Below the pieces are notes generated by a model. That model saw only the letters and a list, made by a program, of their open reading frames with translations. It was not told where the DNA came from and did not search any database. This document shows positions 23,701 through 35,204 of a stretch of 64,000 nucleotides of DNA, in pieces. How positions within the stretch are numbered: position 1 is the stretch's first letter; each line of letters opens with the position of its first letter. Position numbers and translations under genes: made by a program. Origin of the DNA: Heterotrichella gracilis (lineage: Eukaryota; Sar; Xanthophyceae; Tribonematales; Xanthonemataceae). The DNA is taken from positions 62,001 through 126,000 of the forward strand of contig JAULBX010026718.1 in NCBI GenBank assembly GCA_032358255.1. Reading direction: 5' to 3'.

Positions 23701-26700
23701 GATGTGCTGACATGCCTGGACTGGAGGACTGATGAGCGTTAGTGAGATGGGGCGAGGTGGTGGGTGGGTGGGAAGGGGTTAGAGCGGGTAATGTGCACAA
23801 AGGGCAGGGATACCAATTTGGCTGAATAGGCGTAAAACAATGCTTGGATGGGGGATGAGCAGACCCCTCTTGTGTCTAGACAAGGGCAAGGAGGTCAAGC
23901 TTCTGAACATTTTTTACCCCTCGCAGGACATCATCACGCGCGGGCTGCGCTACTCGCTAGCCACCGGCAACTGGGGCCAGCAGGGCACGCAGGGGCTGCG
24001 CGCGGGGGTGTCCCAGGTGCTCAACCGCCTCACGTTCGCATCGACGCTGTCCCACTTGCGGCGAATCAACTCGCCCATCGGGCGCGAGGGCAAGCTGGCC
24101 AAGCCGCGCCAGCTGCACAACACGCAGTGGGGCATGATTTGTCCGGCAGGTGGGTGGGGGTTGGGGTGGAGGGAGGGATGGGGTTGGCGATGAGATGGGG
24201 CTGGCAATGAGATGGGGGACGGGGGTAGCGGTTGCCCCAATGATCATCTTACACGTCCATTTCATACCCTCTATTCACCAAAATCCCACTCCCCTTCCCA
24301 CACAAACCCCCTGGTATGATGCACCGCACATGCACGGCCCCTTTTCCAGCCCCTCCCCATACACACCCGCCCACCGCACTCTTCTCCGCGCCCACAGAAA
24401 CCCCCGAGGGCCAAGCCTGCGGTCTGGTGAAGAACCTGTCCCTCATGACCTACATCACGGTGGGAACCGCCTCAGGCCCCGTGCTGGAGTTTCTCGAAGA
24501 GTTCACCACGGAAACCCTAGAGGAGATCACCGCCAGCGTGGTGGTTTCCTCCACCAAGGTGTTTGTGAACGGGTCGTGGGTGGGCGTGCACCGAGACCCC
24601 AAGGACCTGGTGGACAACCTGAGGAACATGCGCAGACAGGTGCGGGGACGCTGTGTGTGTGGTGGGGGAGTGGGGGTGGGGGGTGCAGGGTGCAGGGGGG
24701 GGAGGGGGCTTGCTACTTTCCGGGTTGACCCTCACCGCATGTCATCCACTAGGTCACACACACATACGCTGAAAATCATCGCAGCGCACTTCCCATTCCT
24801 TACTGTGCCTCCTGCGCCCCACTCCTACCACCCTCGGGTGGACGCCAGCACGAAGATGGGTACATGTCATCCCCTAGATTGCCATCAGCACACACTTATG
24901 TGACATAAGTTATGTCCCCTAAAACCTGATAGCGCACTCCCCAATTTTAAAATTTAATCCCCACTCCCAGGTCGACATCAGCACGGAGGTTGGCGTGGTG
25001 CACGACATCGCCCTCCAGGAGCTGCGCCTGAGCACAGACTATGGCCGCACCTCCCGCCCGCTGTTCATCGTGGACGACCAGTCTCTGCTCATCAAGAAGA
25101 AGCACATTGTCATGCTGCAGCACCAGGACATGGATCTGCCGGAGGACCAGGTGGGGTGCAGTGGGGGTGGTGGTGGGTGTTGTGGGTGATGCTGTTGGCG
25201 CTAATGTAGAAAAGCATTTGCAAAAATAATAGATTTCACACAGAAAAGACACCTGTTAGTAGTCTTTCTAGAAGAAGGAAAGCTGTACAATAGGGACATG
25301 CTGCAGCACAGGGCATTAACTTACCGGAGGACTAAGTGGGTGTAGTGCGCTGCTGGTGGTGATGTGTTGGTGCTGGTGTTTGTTACATCCGCCTGCAGGG
25401 GGCCCATGTGACCACATCCCTTATTCTACTGGCATCTGAACCCTTCTATTGTCACACAGATTCTGAACTGGGAGAAGATGATCGAGCAGGGGTTCATCGA
25501 GTACGTGGACTGCGAGGAGGAGGAGACAACCATGATTGCAATGACGATAGCGGACCTGCAGGTAGGCAGGAGGCATCCCACTTAGGCCACGCAGGGGCGC
25601 TTCTTTCACAGACTAGTGCCAGATTGATGATTGTTGAACAGTTTCTGATCAATGAAGAATCAGTCTACGAATTTTTTGAATGTCCGCGTAGGACATGTGG
25701 TGCATCCGTACGCATTGAACCCTTGCCTGCCTGCAGGCTGCGAGGGAGGACCCTGCGCATGCCTACTCTGGCACCTACACGCACTGTGAGATCCACCCCT
25801 CCATGATCCTGGGGGTGTGCGCATCCATCATCCCCTTCCCCGACCACAACCAGTCGCCACGTAACACCTACCAGAGCGCCATGGGCAAGCAGGCAATGGG
25901 TGCGTGTGTGGGGGGGGTGTGGGGGGGAATCGTGGGAATATGGTGCAGAGTCTCAACAATGTAGTTTGAAGCAGTTCAGCAGGAGTTCAAGTGATGAGTT
26001 AGGTGTAGCACTTTGCCTGCCAGCAATGGAAGAATTGCAGCACCTTGCCTCAACTTCCTCAGGCCGTGCCCGCTCACCCCTTGCAACTGATGATTGACAT
26101 GCTGGTGGTTAGCCTGCCACCACTGAAATTATGTCAACTTCCCCCTTGTTTTTTGTGCACATGTTTATGCCTTGCCCCCTCTCCCCCCCGTGCAGGCATG
26201 TACGTGACCAACTACCAGATCCGCATGGACACCCAGGCCTATGTGCTGTACTACCCGCAGAAACCGCTGGTCACAACGCGAGCCATGGAGTACCTGCACT
26301 TCAGGTGGGTGGGTGGGGGGCCAATATCACACATATGCCACACTAGAAGCAAATGGTTTAGCAAATGCTGTGCCCTAAGCAAGCTGTTGCTGTGGTGTCC
26401 TGTACCCTGATCAAACCCTTGCCTATGAATCTACACACCCTACCAGGCAAGGGCCCTTGCCGGGGGTTCAGGGAGCTGCCACCTGGCATCAACGCCATTG
26501 TGGCCGTGGCCGGCGACTCCGGCTTGCCAACAGAACCCTGCGTATGTGTCAGATTGCACATGGTGACATGTGCTCGGTGCAAACCTTGCTCAAGATGTCC
26601 TGTGCCCTAACCAAACCCTTGCCTGGGGTTCAGGGAGCTGCCAGCCGGCATCAACGCCATTGTGGCCATTGCCTGCTACTCTGGCTACAACCAGGAGGAC

Positions 26701-29482
26701 TCTGTGATGATGAACCAGAGCTCCATAGACAGGGGCTTCCACAGGTCGATGTTTTTCAGGTCCTACAAGGTGGGTGGGACATGGGGATGGACCTGGACAC
26801 CAGCTTGCGATAGCCATCAAGCAATCAATTGTTTGGGGCAAATGATAAGTTTTGTTCAGTACGATTTTTTTGTTGGTGGTGGTTTACAATCACTGCGGCC
26901 CCTCAGGCCGGGGAGAAGCAGGGCATAAGGCTGCATGAAAGCTGCTAGGGGTTAGTATCTGGGGCTTTTGAGGCACGTCTTTATCTCAACCTTTTGATGA
27001 TGCGCAACCCTAAACCCTAAACCCTCATTTTGCCTCCTCAGGCTGAGGAGAAGAAGCAGGGCTCCATGCTGCACGAAACCATCGAGCGGCCCACGCGGGA
27101 CAGCACGCTGGGCATGCGCCACGGCACATACGACAAGCTGGACGATGACGGCATTGCGCCACCTGGCACGAGAGTCACAGGCGAGTGTCTAAATCCCTAA
27201 GCTGGACATTAAACCCTAGGCCCTACACCTGCCGTATCCAGCTTTGTTAGTGCGAGTGCAGGCGCATGGAATCATGCTGGTGTATGGTGTGTAAGATGGT
27301 GTTTTCTAATGCCTGAAAGCATGTAAACAGTGCAGATGCAACTCATACATCCTGTTATGGTGATGATACCACTGCAAAGGAATCAAGTAAAAATGAGCAG
27401 CTCAGGTGAACTAATGGTACCACCTTGTAGGGGAGGACATTGTCATCGGCAAGACCACTCCTCTGCCTGACGACCCCAACGGCGTGGTGGCCAGCCGCTA
27501 CAGCAAGCGCGACTGCAGCGTGGCCCTGCGGCAGAGTGAGAGCGGCATGGTGGACCAGGTCATGATCACAACAAACCAGGACGGGCAGCGGTTTGTCAAG
27601 ATGCGGGTGCGTGGCGGGGGCTGGGGTGGGGGTAGGGGTGGTGCTTCTGATGCAAGAGTGGCAGGGCCAATAACAGCAACCTGCACTGCACATTTAACTT
27701 CATATAGGTTGAGCATCTTGTCACCTCAGTTTACACTACCCCTGTTTAGGGTTCATATGCCCTCGGCGCCCACATGGTCTGCACCTGCCATATGCATCCT
27801 ATCCCATCAGCTTTGCACCACGATTTCTCCCCTTCCTCTGTCGCCACTTATTACCCCTTCCTCTGTCCCCCCAGGTTCGCTCCATCCGCATCCCCCAGGT
27901 GGGCGACAAGTTTGCCAGTCGCCACGGCCAGAAGGGCACCATCGGCATCACCTACACGCAGGAGGACATGCCCTTCTCGCAAGAAGGGATCGTGCCGGAC
28001 CTCATCATCAACCCGCATGCCATCCCCTCGCGCATGACCGTAGGTGAGCGCCGGTACTTGGTGCGGAGTGTTGCATGCGAGGGCAGGGTGGGCAAAAATT
28101 CTCACGATGGGTGTGTGGACGACATGGGTAGAGTGATGCAGCCGGCGGTTTTCCAATGGCAGGCTGGTTGGTTGGCCAAGTCTCATCCCATGCGACACCC
28201 TTGCAAACGGCAAGGCGCTAGTTTTGAACTTTTACCCTACCCGCATACCTCTCTTTGGGGCCCTGGACTGAATTCTCACACCCTACACCCTGCCCCGACC
28301 CGCGCAGGTCACTTGGTTGAGGCGCTGATGAGCAAGGTTGCTGCGCTGGTGGGCAAGGAGGGAGATGCCACCCCCTTCACGGATGTCACTGTGGAGAACA
28401 TCTCACAGGCGCTGCACAGGTGGGGGCGTGCGGCATTTGCAGTTGCAATCACAATAGACACTGGTGATTGCCGATTGCAATCAGAATGATTTCTTACATA
28501 CCTATTAATGAAATTGAACTGTGTTTGTAATTATGGGTTGAAAATAGCATATGATGAGTCGCAAATGTATTTACACTGGGCTTTTTTCCCGTTCATGGTG
28601 TGTGATGCAAAGCGACATGATTGTGTCAATGGTGTGCATGGGACAATGGATACCCCCCTCACTGTGCCCCACGCACCCACACATACCCCCCCTTGCGCAG
28701 ATGCGGGTATCAGAGCCGCGGCTGGGAGGTGATGTACAACGGCCACACGGGGCGCCAGCTGTCAGCACAGATCTTCCTCAACCCCACCTACTACCAGCGC
28801 CTGAAGCACATGGTGGACGACAAGATCCACTCGCGGGGGCGGGGGCCGGTGCAGATCCTTACGCGCCAGCCGGTGGAGGGGCGCGCCAGGGATGGCGGGC
28901 TGCGGTTTGGGGAGATGGAGCGGGACTGCATCATCAGCCACGGCTGTGCGGCGTTTCTCAAGGTGGGTGGGGTAGGGGGTAGGCCTTGGATGTAGGGTTT
29001 TAGGGTTTTGGTAGATGTTATGAGGGGTTAAAGAGGATTGCATTGTCATGGCTACGCCGCGTTCTTGAATGTGGTTGGGGTGCTGTGAGCGAGGTGGCTC
29101 AGCCACCACTCACCTTCCTGCACCAAGTGTAGTCGATCCATTTACCTCTTACGCCGGTGTAGGAATGCCTTTACAGCTGTCCCTGTGACGGCTGGGCGTT
29201 TAAACACCCAGCCATGCACCCTCCCATCAATCCACTCCGCATCCTCACTCGCTCACCCACCACCCCCTGCAGGAGCGCCTGTTTGACCAGTCTGACGCCT
29301 ACCGGGTGCACGCCTGCGAGCGCTGCGGCCTCATCGCGGTGGCCAACCTCAAGAAGAACCAGTTCTACTGCACGGCCTGCAAGAGCCACACCAACATCGT
29401 GCAGGTGTACATCCCCTACGCGTGCAAGCTGCTGTTCCAGGAGCTCATGGCAATGGCAATCGCGCCACGCATGCAGTTCTAG
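20762..29482 (+). CDS. RPB2: DNA-directed RNA polymerase II subunit RPB2
   Basis: Second-largest catalytic subunit of RNA polymerase II, nuclear. Twenty-one exons: 20762-21114, 21332-21440, 21563-21652, 21797-21921, 22182-22344, 22602-22745, 22963-23064, 23415-23642, 23927-24149, 24398-24639, 24971-25150, 25460-25561, 25737-25899, 26196-26304, 26634-26769, 27042-27180, 27431-27606, 27875-28043, 28308-28419, 28701-28962, 29273-29482. Total 1178 residues, close to the usual 1190. Key blocks are [17 protein letters not shown] (lobe), [15 protein letters not shown] (fork), [18 protein letters not shown] (active-site side), [13 protein letters not shown] (hybrid-binding lysines), and the C-terminal zinc site CERCG with CTAC. 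The sequence matches Pol II rather than Pol I/III paralogues. Intron 16 uses a GC donor. Several introns and the 3' flank hold echo copies of neighbouring exon ends. Confidence 0.97.
23282..27082 (+). repeat. exon-edge echoes inside RPB2 introns
   Basis: Copies of RPB2 exon borders lie in adjacent introns. 23282-23335 copies the exon 8 start (real 23409-23462). 23878-23910 copies the exon 8 end region (real 23600-23632). 25270-25350 copies the exon 11 end with donor (real 25094-25165). 26456-26520 copies the exon 15 start (real 26618-26690). 26904-26947 copies the exon 16 start (real 27036-27082). A weaker copy of the exon 11 start lies near 24836-24860. Similarity is roughly 70-90 per cent by eye and covers the splice sites. 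Confidence 0.85.
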
Positions 29483-29722
29483 GGGCTGCGCAGGATACCT
29501 GATTCCCTGGGGGCGGGGCGGGGGAGGGAGGGAGGGGTCCTTTGTTGCTGGAGCGGGGAAGGGGAAGGGGGGTGGAGGGTTTAGGGAGATGCCACTCTGC
29601 ACTATCTGCAGGCCATGTTGATGCCGTGGCAGATGTACCTACCCTACGCCTGCAATTTGCCGTTTTGGGAGATTATGGCTATGGCCATTGTGCCACGCAT
29701 GCAGCTCTACCTGCTGCGCAGG
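29021..29722 (+). repeat. echoes of RPB2 exon 20 and exon 21 ends
   Basis: 29021-29080, in intron 20, repeats the end of exon 20 (real 28910-28972). 29609-29722, beyond the stop codon, repeats the last 110 bases of the gene, including the codons for YIPYAC and MAIAPRMQ (real 29388-29494). In the second copy the stop codon is changed and the frame would continue. Confidence 0.85.
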
Positions 29723-31137
29723 CACGGGGGGCTGCGTGAGGGCGCCTGTGTGTTTTTGGGGGGAAGGACGGTGCGTGTGCATTGCTGATGTGCTGCACAT
29801 GGGGTGGATGGGATGTGGGTGAGGGGGAGGGGCGGGGTGGTGGTTTACGAGGTGCGTACTTGCATACGAGTGGGGAGGTGCTACTGCACTCCACCATGGA
29901 CCAGCAGAAGCGTGATAGGGTGATAACGTGACACCTGATAGCGTGCCTATGGCGTCGCATGTAGAACAGATTCTGAACACTGAATACAAGTTTTTATGCC
30001 AAGGCATCGCATGCTCAGCCTGGCTTTTTTCAGAAGGGGCTGGGCTGCTGTAGGCTCGTGGTTGAAGCTTAATGCTGTTGGAGAGGTTGGGCACCTGGCC
30101 AGGTTGCAGCCTGCCCTGCTTGTTAAAAAGCTCATTGTGAGTGCCAGCATGGATGTAGTGTGCTGTACATGTGGCCAGACGTGCCACGCCGTCCTGCAGG
30201 ATGCTGTGAAGGTTTCAACATGACATGAAATTGTGAATTAATGTTGAGATGTTACACCTAAACTACCATCACAGTGTGACACATCCATTGGCCCATTCAC
30301 TTTTGGCGCCATCCGGCCGTGCCTGAGCGCTCAGAGTCTGTATCACAGATCATCAGACATGATGTGGCACACATCATCAATAGGTAACACGCAGGCCCGC
30401 CCCGGGAACATTATATTCATTTTTTTCAATCCATACTTCAAGTGGGCGGCGGCTGCGCTGCACGTTGTCAAAGCCCTCTAAGTGGATGGCACATGTTTTA
30501 AAGTGAACAGCGAATGCATGCACCAAAATGTGGCCGCCAGGCTGGATTTACTCCTGGAGGACTACTAGAAGGGAGCTGCTCTAAGGGTCACCATGAAGTG
30601 GAACACATTTTCTTTATGCGCACACTCTCATGACCAACCAGCCCGCCGGATCTCGTCATGGGAGTGCAGGCATTGAACGGCCAACCCTCAGGCTGCACAA
30701 AGACTTATTCCGAATCACTGGCAATGTCAGTGAACCCTCCGCGCCACCAGCAGTTCAAAGTGGTTATGGAAGTGTGCGTAAACAGTGAATCAAATCAGTA
30801 CACATTGACAGACCCTGGCACCGGGCCCCATATCAATCAAGCTTTATTCTACACTGACGGGTGCCAGCCTGTGTGACTAACCAGCAATTAGCCTAGCCTA
30901 AGACCAGGTACCTGATGTCGATGTCCTGGAGCAGAGGACACAAGCGAAACAAGAAACAAAGCGCACACACATGACAAACGTGGATAATCCTCATCTTCAC
31001 ACAATTGGTAGTCCCATACAGCGGCTGCACACATCTGTGCCACAGGAGCTTTGTGAGCAGCTCTGTGTTGACAAAATAGTGGTCCATTGCGTCAGCTTCA
31101 GGAATTCCGCCTCCTGTGCAATGGTCAACAATGTTCA
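29483..31137. other. spacer between RPB2 and glycoprotein genes
   Basis: Apart from the RPB2 3' echo, this 1.6 kb holds no recognisable gene. Both flanking genes end here, so it contains two 3' untranslated regions. Confidence 0.5.
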
Positions 31138-34100
31138 TCACTCCGCATGTGCGAACCGCAGCCTGGGCTTGGTAGCGCTCCCCTGCGGCTCGGCAGCGCC
31201 CCCTCTGGCCTGTCCCAGTACAGATGCTGAGGCGCGCTCAGGCGGGGTGGGCTGGGGTGAGAAGTGCAGCGCGCGCTTGGCGGAGGGGTGGCGGGCGCCT
31301 GTGGTGCCGAGGCCTGCATGATGGGGGCAGCCATGCATTGATTAAAATAAATAAATGGCTAAACAGCTGAATAAGTAAATGGGTAGGCATGTCGTTAAAC
31401 AATATAAACGATTAAGTAAAATAAATGAATAAGTATACAAATAGCTGCACTTCGAAAAATGACCATGCGTTTGAACATCACCAAGACCACCAGGTGCTAG
31501 CCGCAGCGGTAACCCTGACTAAGGGTATGTCTGCCAAACCTTATCAAGTCAGCCAGCTACTTACATATGCATTGCAGCGGTAGGTGACATTGAGCCAGTG
31601 GCAGCGCTACTTCTGAAGTAAGTCCACATATGGCGAGGAGGGTACAGCGCCCGCTTGGCGGCGTAGTGTGCACATGGGCAAGGTAGTGCACATGTGCCGT
31701 GGCTTGCAATGCTAGCTAACGCCAGCCATCCACTCACCAGGTGTCTCCCAGTCCGCTGCAGCCACATGCCAGTCATCAGGTGAGTCAAAGTCCGTGTCGT
31801 CCTCTGACGAGGAGGGCCACGTCATGGTGGTGGGGGTACCCATGCTCAGTCCCATGGGAACAGGGCGGTACCTGCCAGAGGGTAAAATATGATATGTAAC
31901 TTACAGGGCAAAAAGTGCACTCCGTTTATTCTCTAGGGATCCAAAGATCAGGTGAGGATGGTCACAATTCTCCTGAGGATTGACACATTTGATCATGATG
32001 TTGAAACAATGGCACAGCCACCATGGGAGATTGGCCGCCTCAAAGTGTAACAAGCGAATCGCAGCGGTTTCTTAAAAAAAGCAGGACTGTTATATTCAAA
32101 GTAATTTACTTTAGACCAAACCCAATAATGGCAATGTCCTCAAACGGTATAATGACTGCAGGTTTTGAACAATAATCAAAACACCCAACATGCATTTGGA
32201 ACTGGAAAGAATAACGCATACCTGGGAAGAATGCTGTGGTCGCCTCCGCGCCCATGAAACACCTGCAGGATGAAAGAATAGTCTTGTACCATGGCTGTGG
32301 GGACTGCATGCAGAGAGCGCAGGAGGTGCACAGCAAGACTTGCTCATAATAACCACCATCATGATTACATGGTAGTTACTGATAACATGTTTGGGGAGTG
32401 GACGTATGCGGCAGTACTCAAGGATTCATGGTTGACCGGCAACGTGCACCACTGCTGCCAACAGTACAGGGCACTACAAGTAATACTGCCAGTATTACTT
32501 TTAGTGAATACCGGCATGTTACTAGTGGTGTCCTTGACTGTTGGCTGCCGTGGTCCACATTGCTGATCAGCCATGAATCCAGGAGTAGAATGCCACGTAC
32601 GTTCGCTCTCCATGTAACCATGATGGTTGTCGTAATGAGCAAGTTTTGTTGTCCAACATACAGTATGCTGAGCAACGCAGGCACAAAAGTTGACTGAAGT
32701 GACATGAAGTTGACAGGCATTTCACTTTGAAAGCGAATTCACGTGACCTTCAAGTTAACAGCCCAAAACTGTAGCCGCATGCTAATGAACATACAATAAA
32801 TATGGGTACAGGCTGTCCATTCCAGTGCTACCATACCTTTGTGTATGTCAGCCACACTATCACTGCCAAGCACACAACAGCCAGGATGAGGGACATGGGC
32901 ATGGCAGTGTACCCCACTGGCAGCTCATCCTCTTTCTCGTCAGCAAACGTGAAGGGCTGGTGACTGTCAGCATCCAGCATGGCACTCCAGCTCTGATCGG
33001 GGATGGGCTGGTCTGGCAGCAATAGTGTGTCTGACGAGGCTGCCATATCTGCTGGCAAAGCAACGTTGCTGTTCTGAACACCCTCATAGCCTGCGGACGC
33101 CCCATGCTTAGAATCTGCCTCGCCATCTGATGGCCCACGGTGGTCTTCACTATCATCCTGGTCAGGTGAAGACCTCTCTATGGTTCCTTCACCAGCTGCT
33201 ACAAGGTCCTTTTCTGCATGTGTGCGCTCAGTATCGTACAGTGAGTGTGGCTCACCATGCTCAGTCTGGAACCCGCCCTCTGGGTCAATACTTGCTGCTG
33301 CTTCTGTGCTGCCCTCTGCAGTGCCTCCTGCCCTTGAATCTCCCAACATGCCCCCAGCATTGGCTTCATCGTATAGGGACTGTGGCTCACCGTGTCCTGT
33401 CATTAAACCATCCTCTGGACCAAACCTCCTTGGCTCTCCCTCCTTATCAGACCTGACGCTGACTTGCTGGTTTTGGAGGTCCTCCGGTTCCTCTGACGCA
33501 TCCTGAACCTTGGCATTCACTGCAGCTGCTCCTTCCAGTGTGTTCTGCACAAGGGTGCTGGTTGCATTGGCTGTCTGGTTGGCTACAGCGCCTCCGATTG
33601 CAGTTGCTGCGTTCCAGGTGGCATTCCCAACTGCTGCAGCTGCTGAGATAGTCCCGTTGCGCGCCAAGCGGCCAGCGGCAGCAGTTGTATTGCCCACCCA
33701 ACCTGCTGCACCTGAGGGACACACAAAGTACAAATAAATAAATATATAATATTATGCATAATTTATCATATATACAATGCAGCATACACAGGATAATATC
33801 CTGAAAACACAAATCAGGAAGTATACTGTTAATAAATAGTACGCAGCCTATCCTTGAGCAGGCTCTTACTCGAAGGAAAAGGAATCATAAAACTTCAGAG
33901 GCAATGGCATCCTGTGTACTACTACTCCTACCATTACCTGAGGCCAGATGGCTGGTGGTGTTGAGAAGGGCTCCTCCGACTGCGGAAGCAGCGCCCAGCG
34001 TCGTGTTCATAACAGCACTGCCAACCGTGGAAGCAGCACTTGCAGTCTTGTTTGCCGCCCACTTGCCAGCCGCTTTAGCTGCACCTGCAGTCTTGTTCAA

Positions 34101-35204
34101 TGCAAAGCTGCCTGTAATTGCTGCTGCAGCTGAGGTTGTGTTCAAGGCCCACTTGCCGGCACCCACTGTCTTGTTCAAAGCCCATCTGCCAGCAGCGCCA
34201 GTCATGTTGGCTGCAGCAACTCCGCTGTCTCTGTGGCTGAATGTGGGATCACTGGCATTGGACACCTTTCCAGTCAAACCAGTGTGATTCCCTCCCTTTG
34301 CACCCTTCAGAGCTGCCAAGCTGAGCCGGGAGGCATCGGTGAGGTTTAGCGCCCGCTCAAACTCCCTTTCATACTCCAATTCTGTGCTATCAAGCTCCAC
34401 CATCTCATCGAAAATGCCGTTTTCTGTGTCCATATCCCAGGCGATGTCTTCATCCAAGGTGGTCAGCGACTCGTTCAATTCATCCTTGCCTTGGTCTGAC
34501 CAGATCAGATCATCGGTCAGTGGGTCTGGATCGTCCCACCGATCGCCCCTGTGGCGCAGCATCAGAGTGCTTGCTGGATCATCATGTCTGTCACCGGGCC
34601 CATGCTTGCTGCTGATTTTGCTGCTCTGGACCTCTGCCCCTGCATTCATCGGGAGGGGCAAGTTTGGTGATCGTAAGTAGCACGCAAAACTATTGCGGTG
34701 CCTCATAACTCACCCAAAACTTGGCACAACAACCTGCTGAAGCAATTCTGCTTTCATAATATTGCGAATGTTCTTAGAAAACTGTACAAAGCAGCGATCT
34801 TACCGTCTGAGGTCATGTATGGAAGGTCAATCACCCTGCCATGCCTCACATGGCCCCCACTGACCATCCCTTCTGAAGCTGACGTATTGGTAACGCCTGC
34901 AGCAACCCACAGAAGACAACTGTCTTAAAACGCTGTTATATATTCTCCGACAGGTGTTGCATGCAATCGCAAACCAAACAATGGATCCATGGGTGCAGAA
35001 GCCATGTTGCGTACCAGGTTTGGAGGCATTTTGCGGCGCTGGACTGTGGTGTTGGGTAGGCGCAACAGTGCCTGGAATTGATGACCCCCCACGCATGTGG
35101 GCACTTTCAATGCCCATGGCTGGCGCAAGCACCAGGCTGAGCGCCAGCAGGAGTGCCCAGCGCCAGTGCCGCACAGCAATGCGATGCATGAGGCCTGGAC
35201 CCAT
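31138..35204 (-). CDS. unrecognised type I membrane glycoprotein with N-glycosylation sequon array
   Basis: Seven minus-strand exons: 35204-35015, 34896-34804, 34639-33938, 33711-32837, 32262-32222, 31871-31738 and 31313-31138; total 736 residues with all phases consistent. I do not recognise a family. The N-terminus has a signal peptide (hydrophobic WALLLALSLVLAPAMG, residues about 16-31). Residues about 95-240 are acidic. About 240-395 is an Ala/Gly-rich repeat region in which WALNKT, WALNTT, FALNKT, WAANKT and similar blocks recur every 10-20 residues, giving a dozen or more N-x-T/S sequons. A second acidic part holds two copies of HGEPxSLYD. A single membrane helix (SLILAVVCLAVIVWLTYTK, about 602-620) is followed by a 116-residue tail with a Ser/Asp-rich patch. 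It is probably a heavily glycosylated surface or secretory-pathway protein. The start may instead be Met6 at 35189. Intron 4 carries a long hairpin. Confidence 0.72.
32322..32655. repeat. 330-bp imperfect inverted repeat in the glycoprotein gene
   Basis: The left arm 32322-32480 and right arm 32500-32655 are imperfect reverse complements. The ends match as ACTTGCTCAT and ATGAGCAAGT. Inside, GATTCATGG pairs with CCATGAATC, and GCCAACAGT with ACTGTTGGC. The element lies wholly within intron 4 (32263-32836). It looks like a fold-back MITE or a long hairpin RNA source. Confidence 0.8.

Noticed and set aside
23282-29722. Interpretation of RPB2 echoes as a second, tandem RPB2 gene
   Set aside because: Only borders are present, interleaved within the one gene. 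Most of the coding sequence has no second copy.
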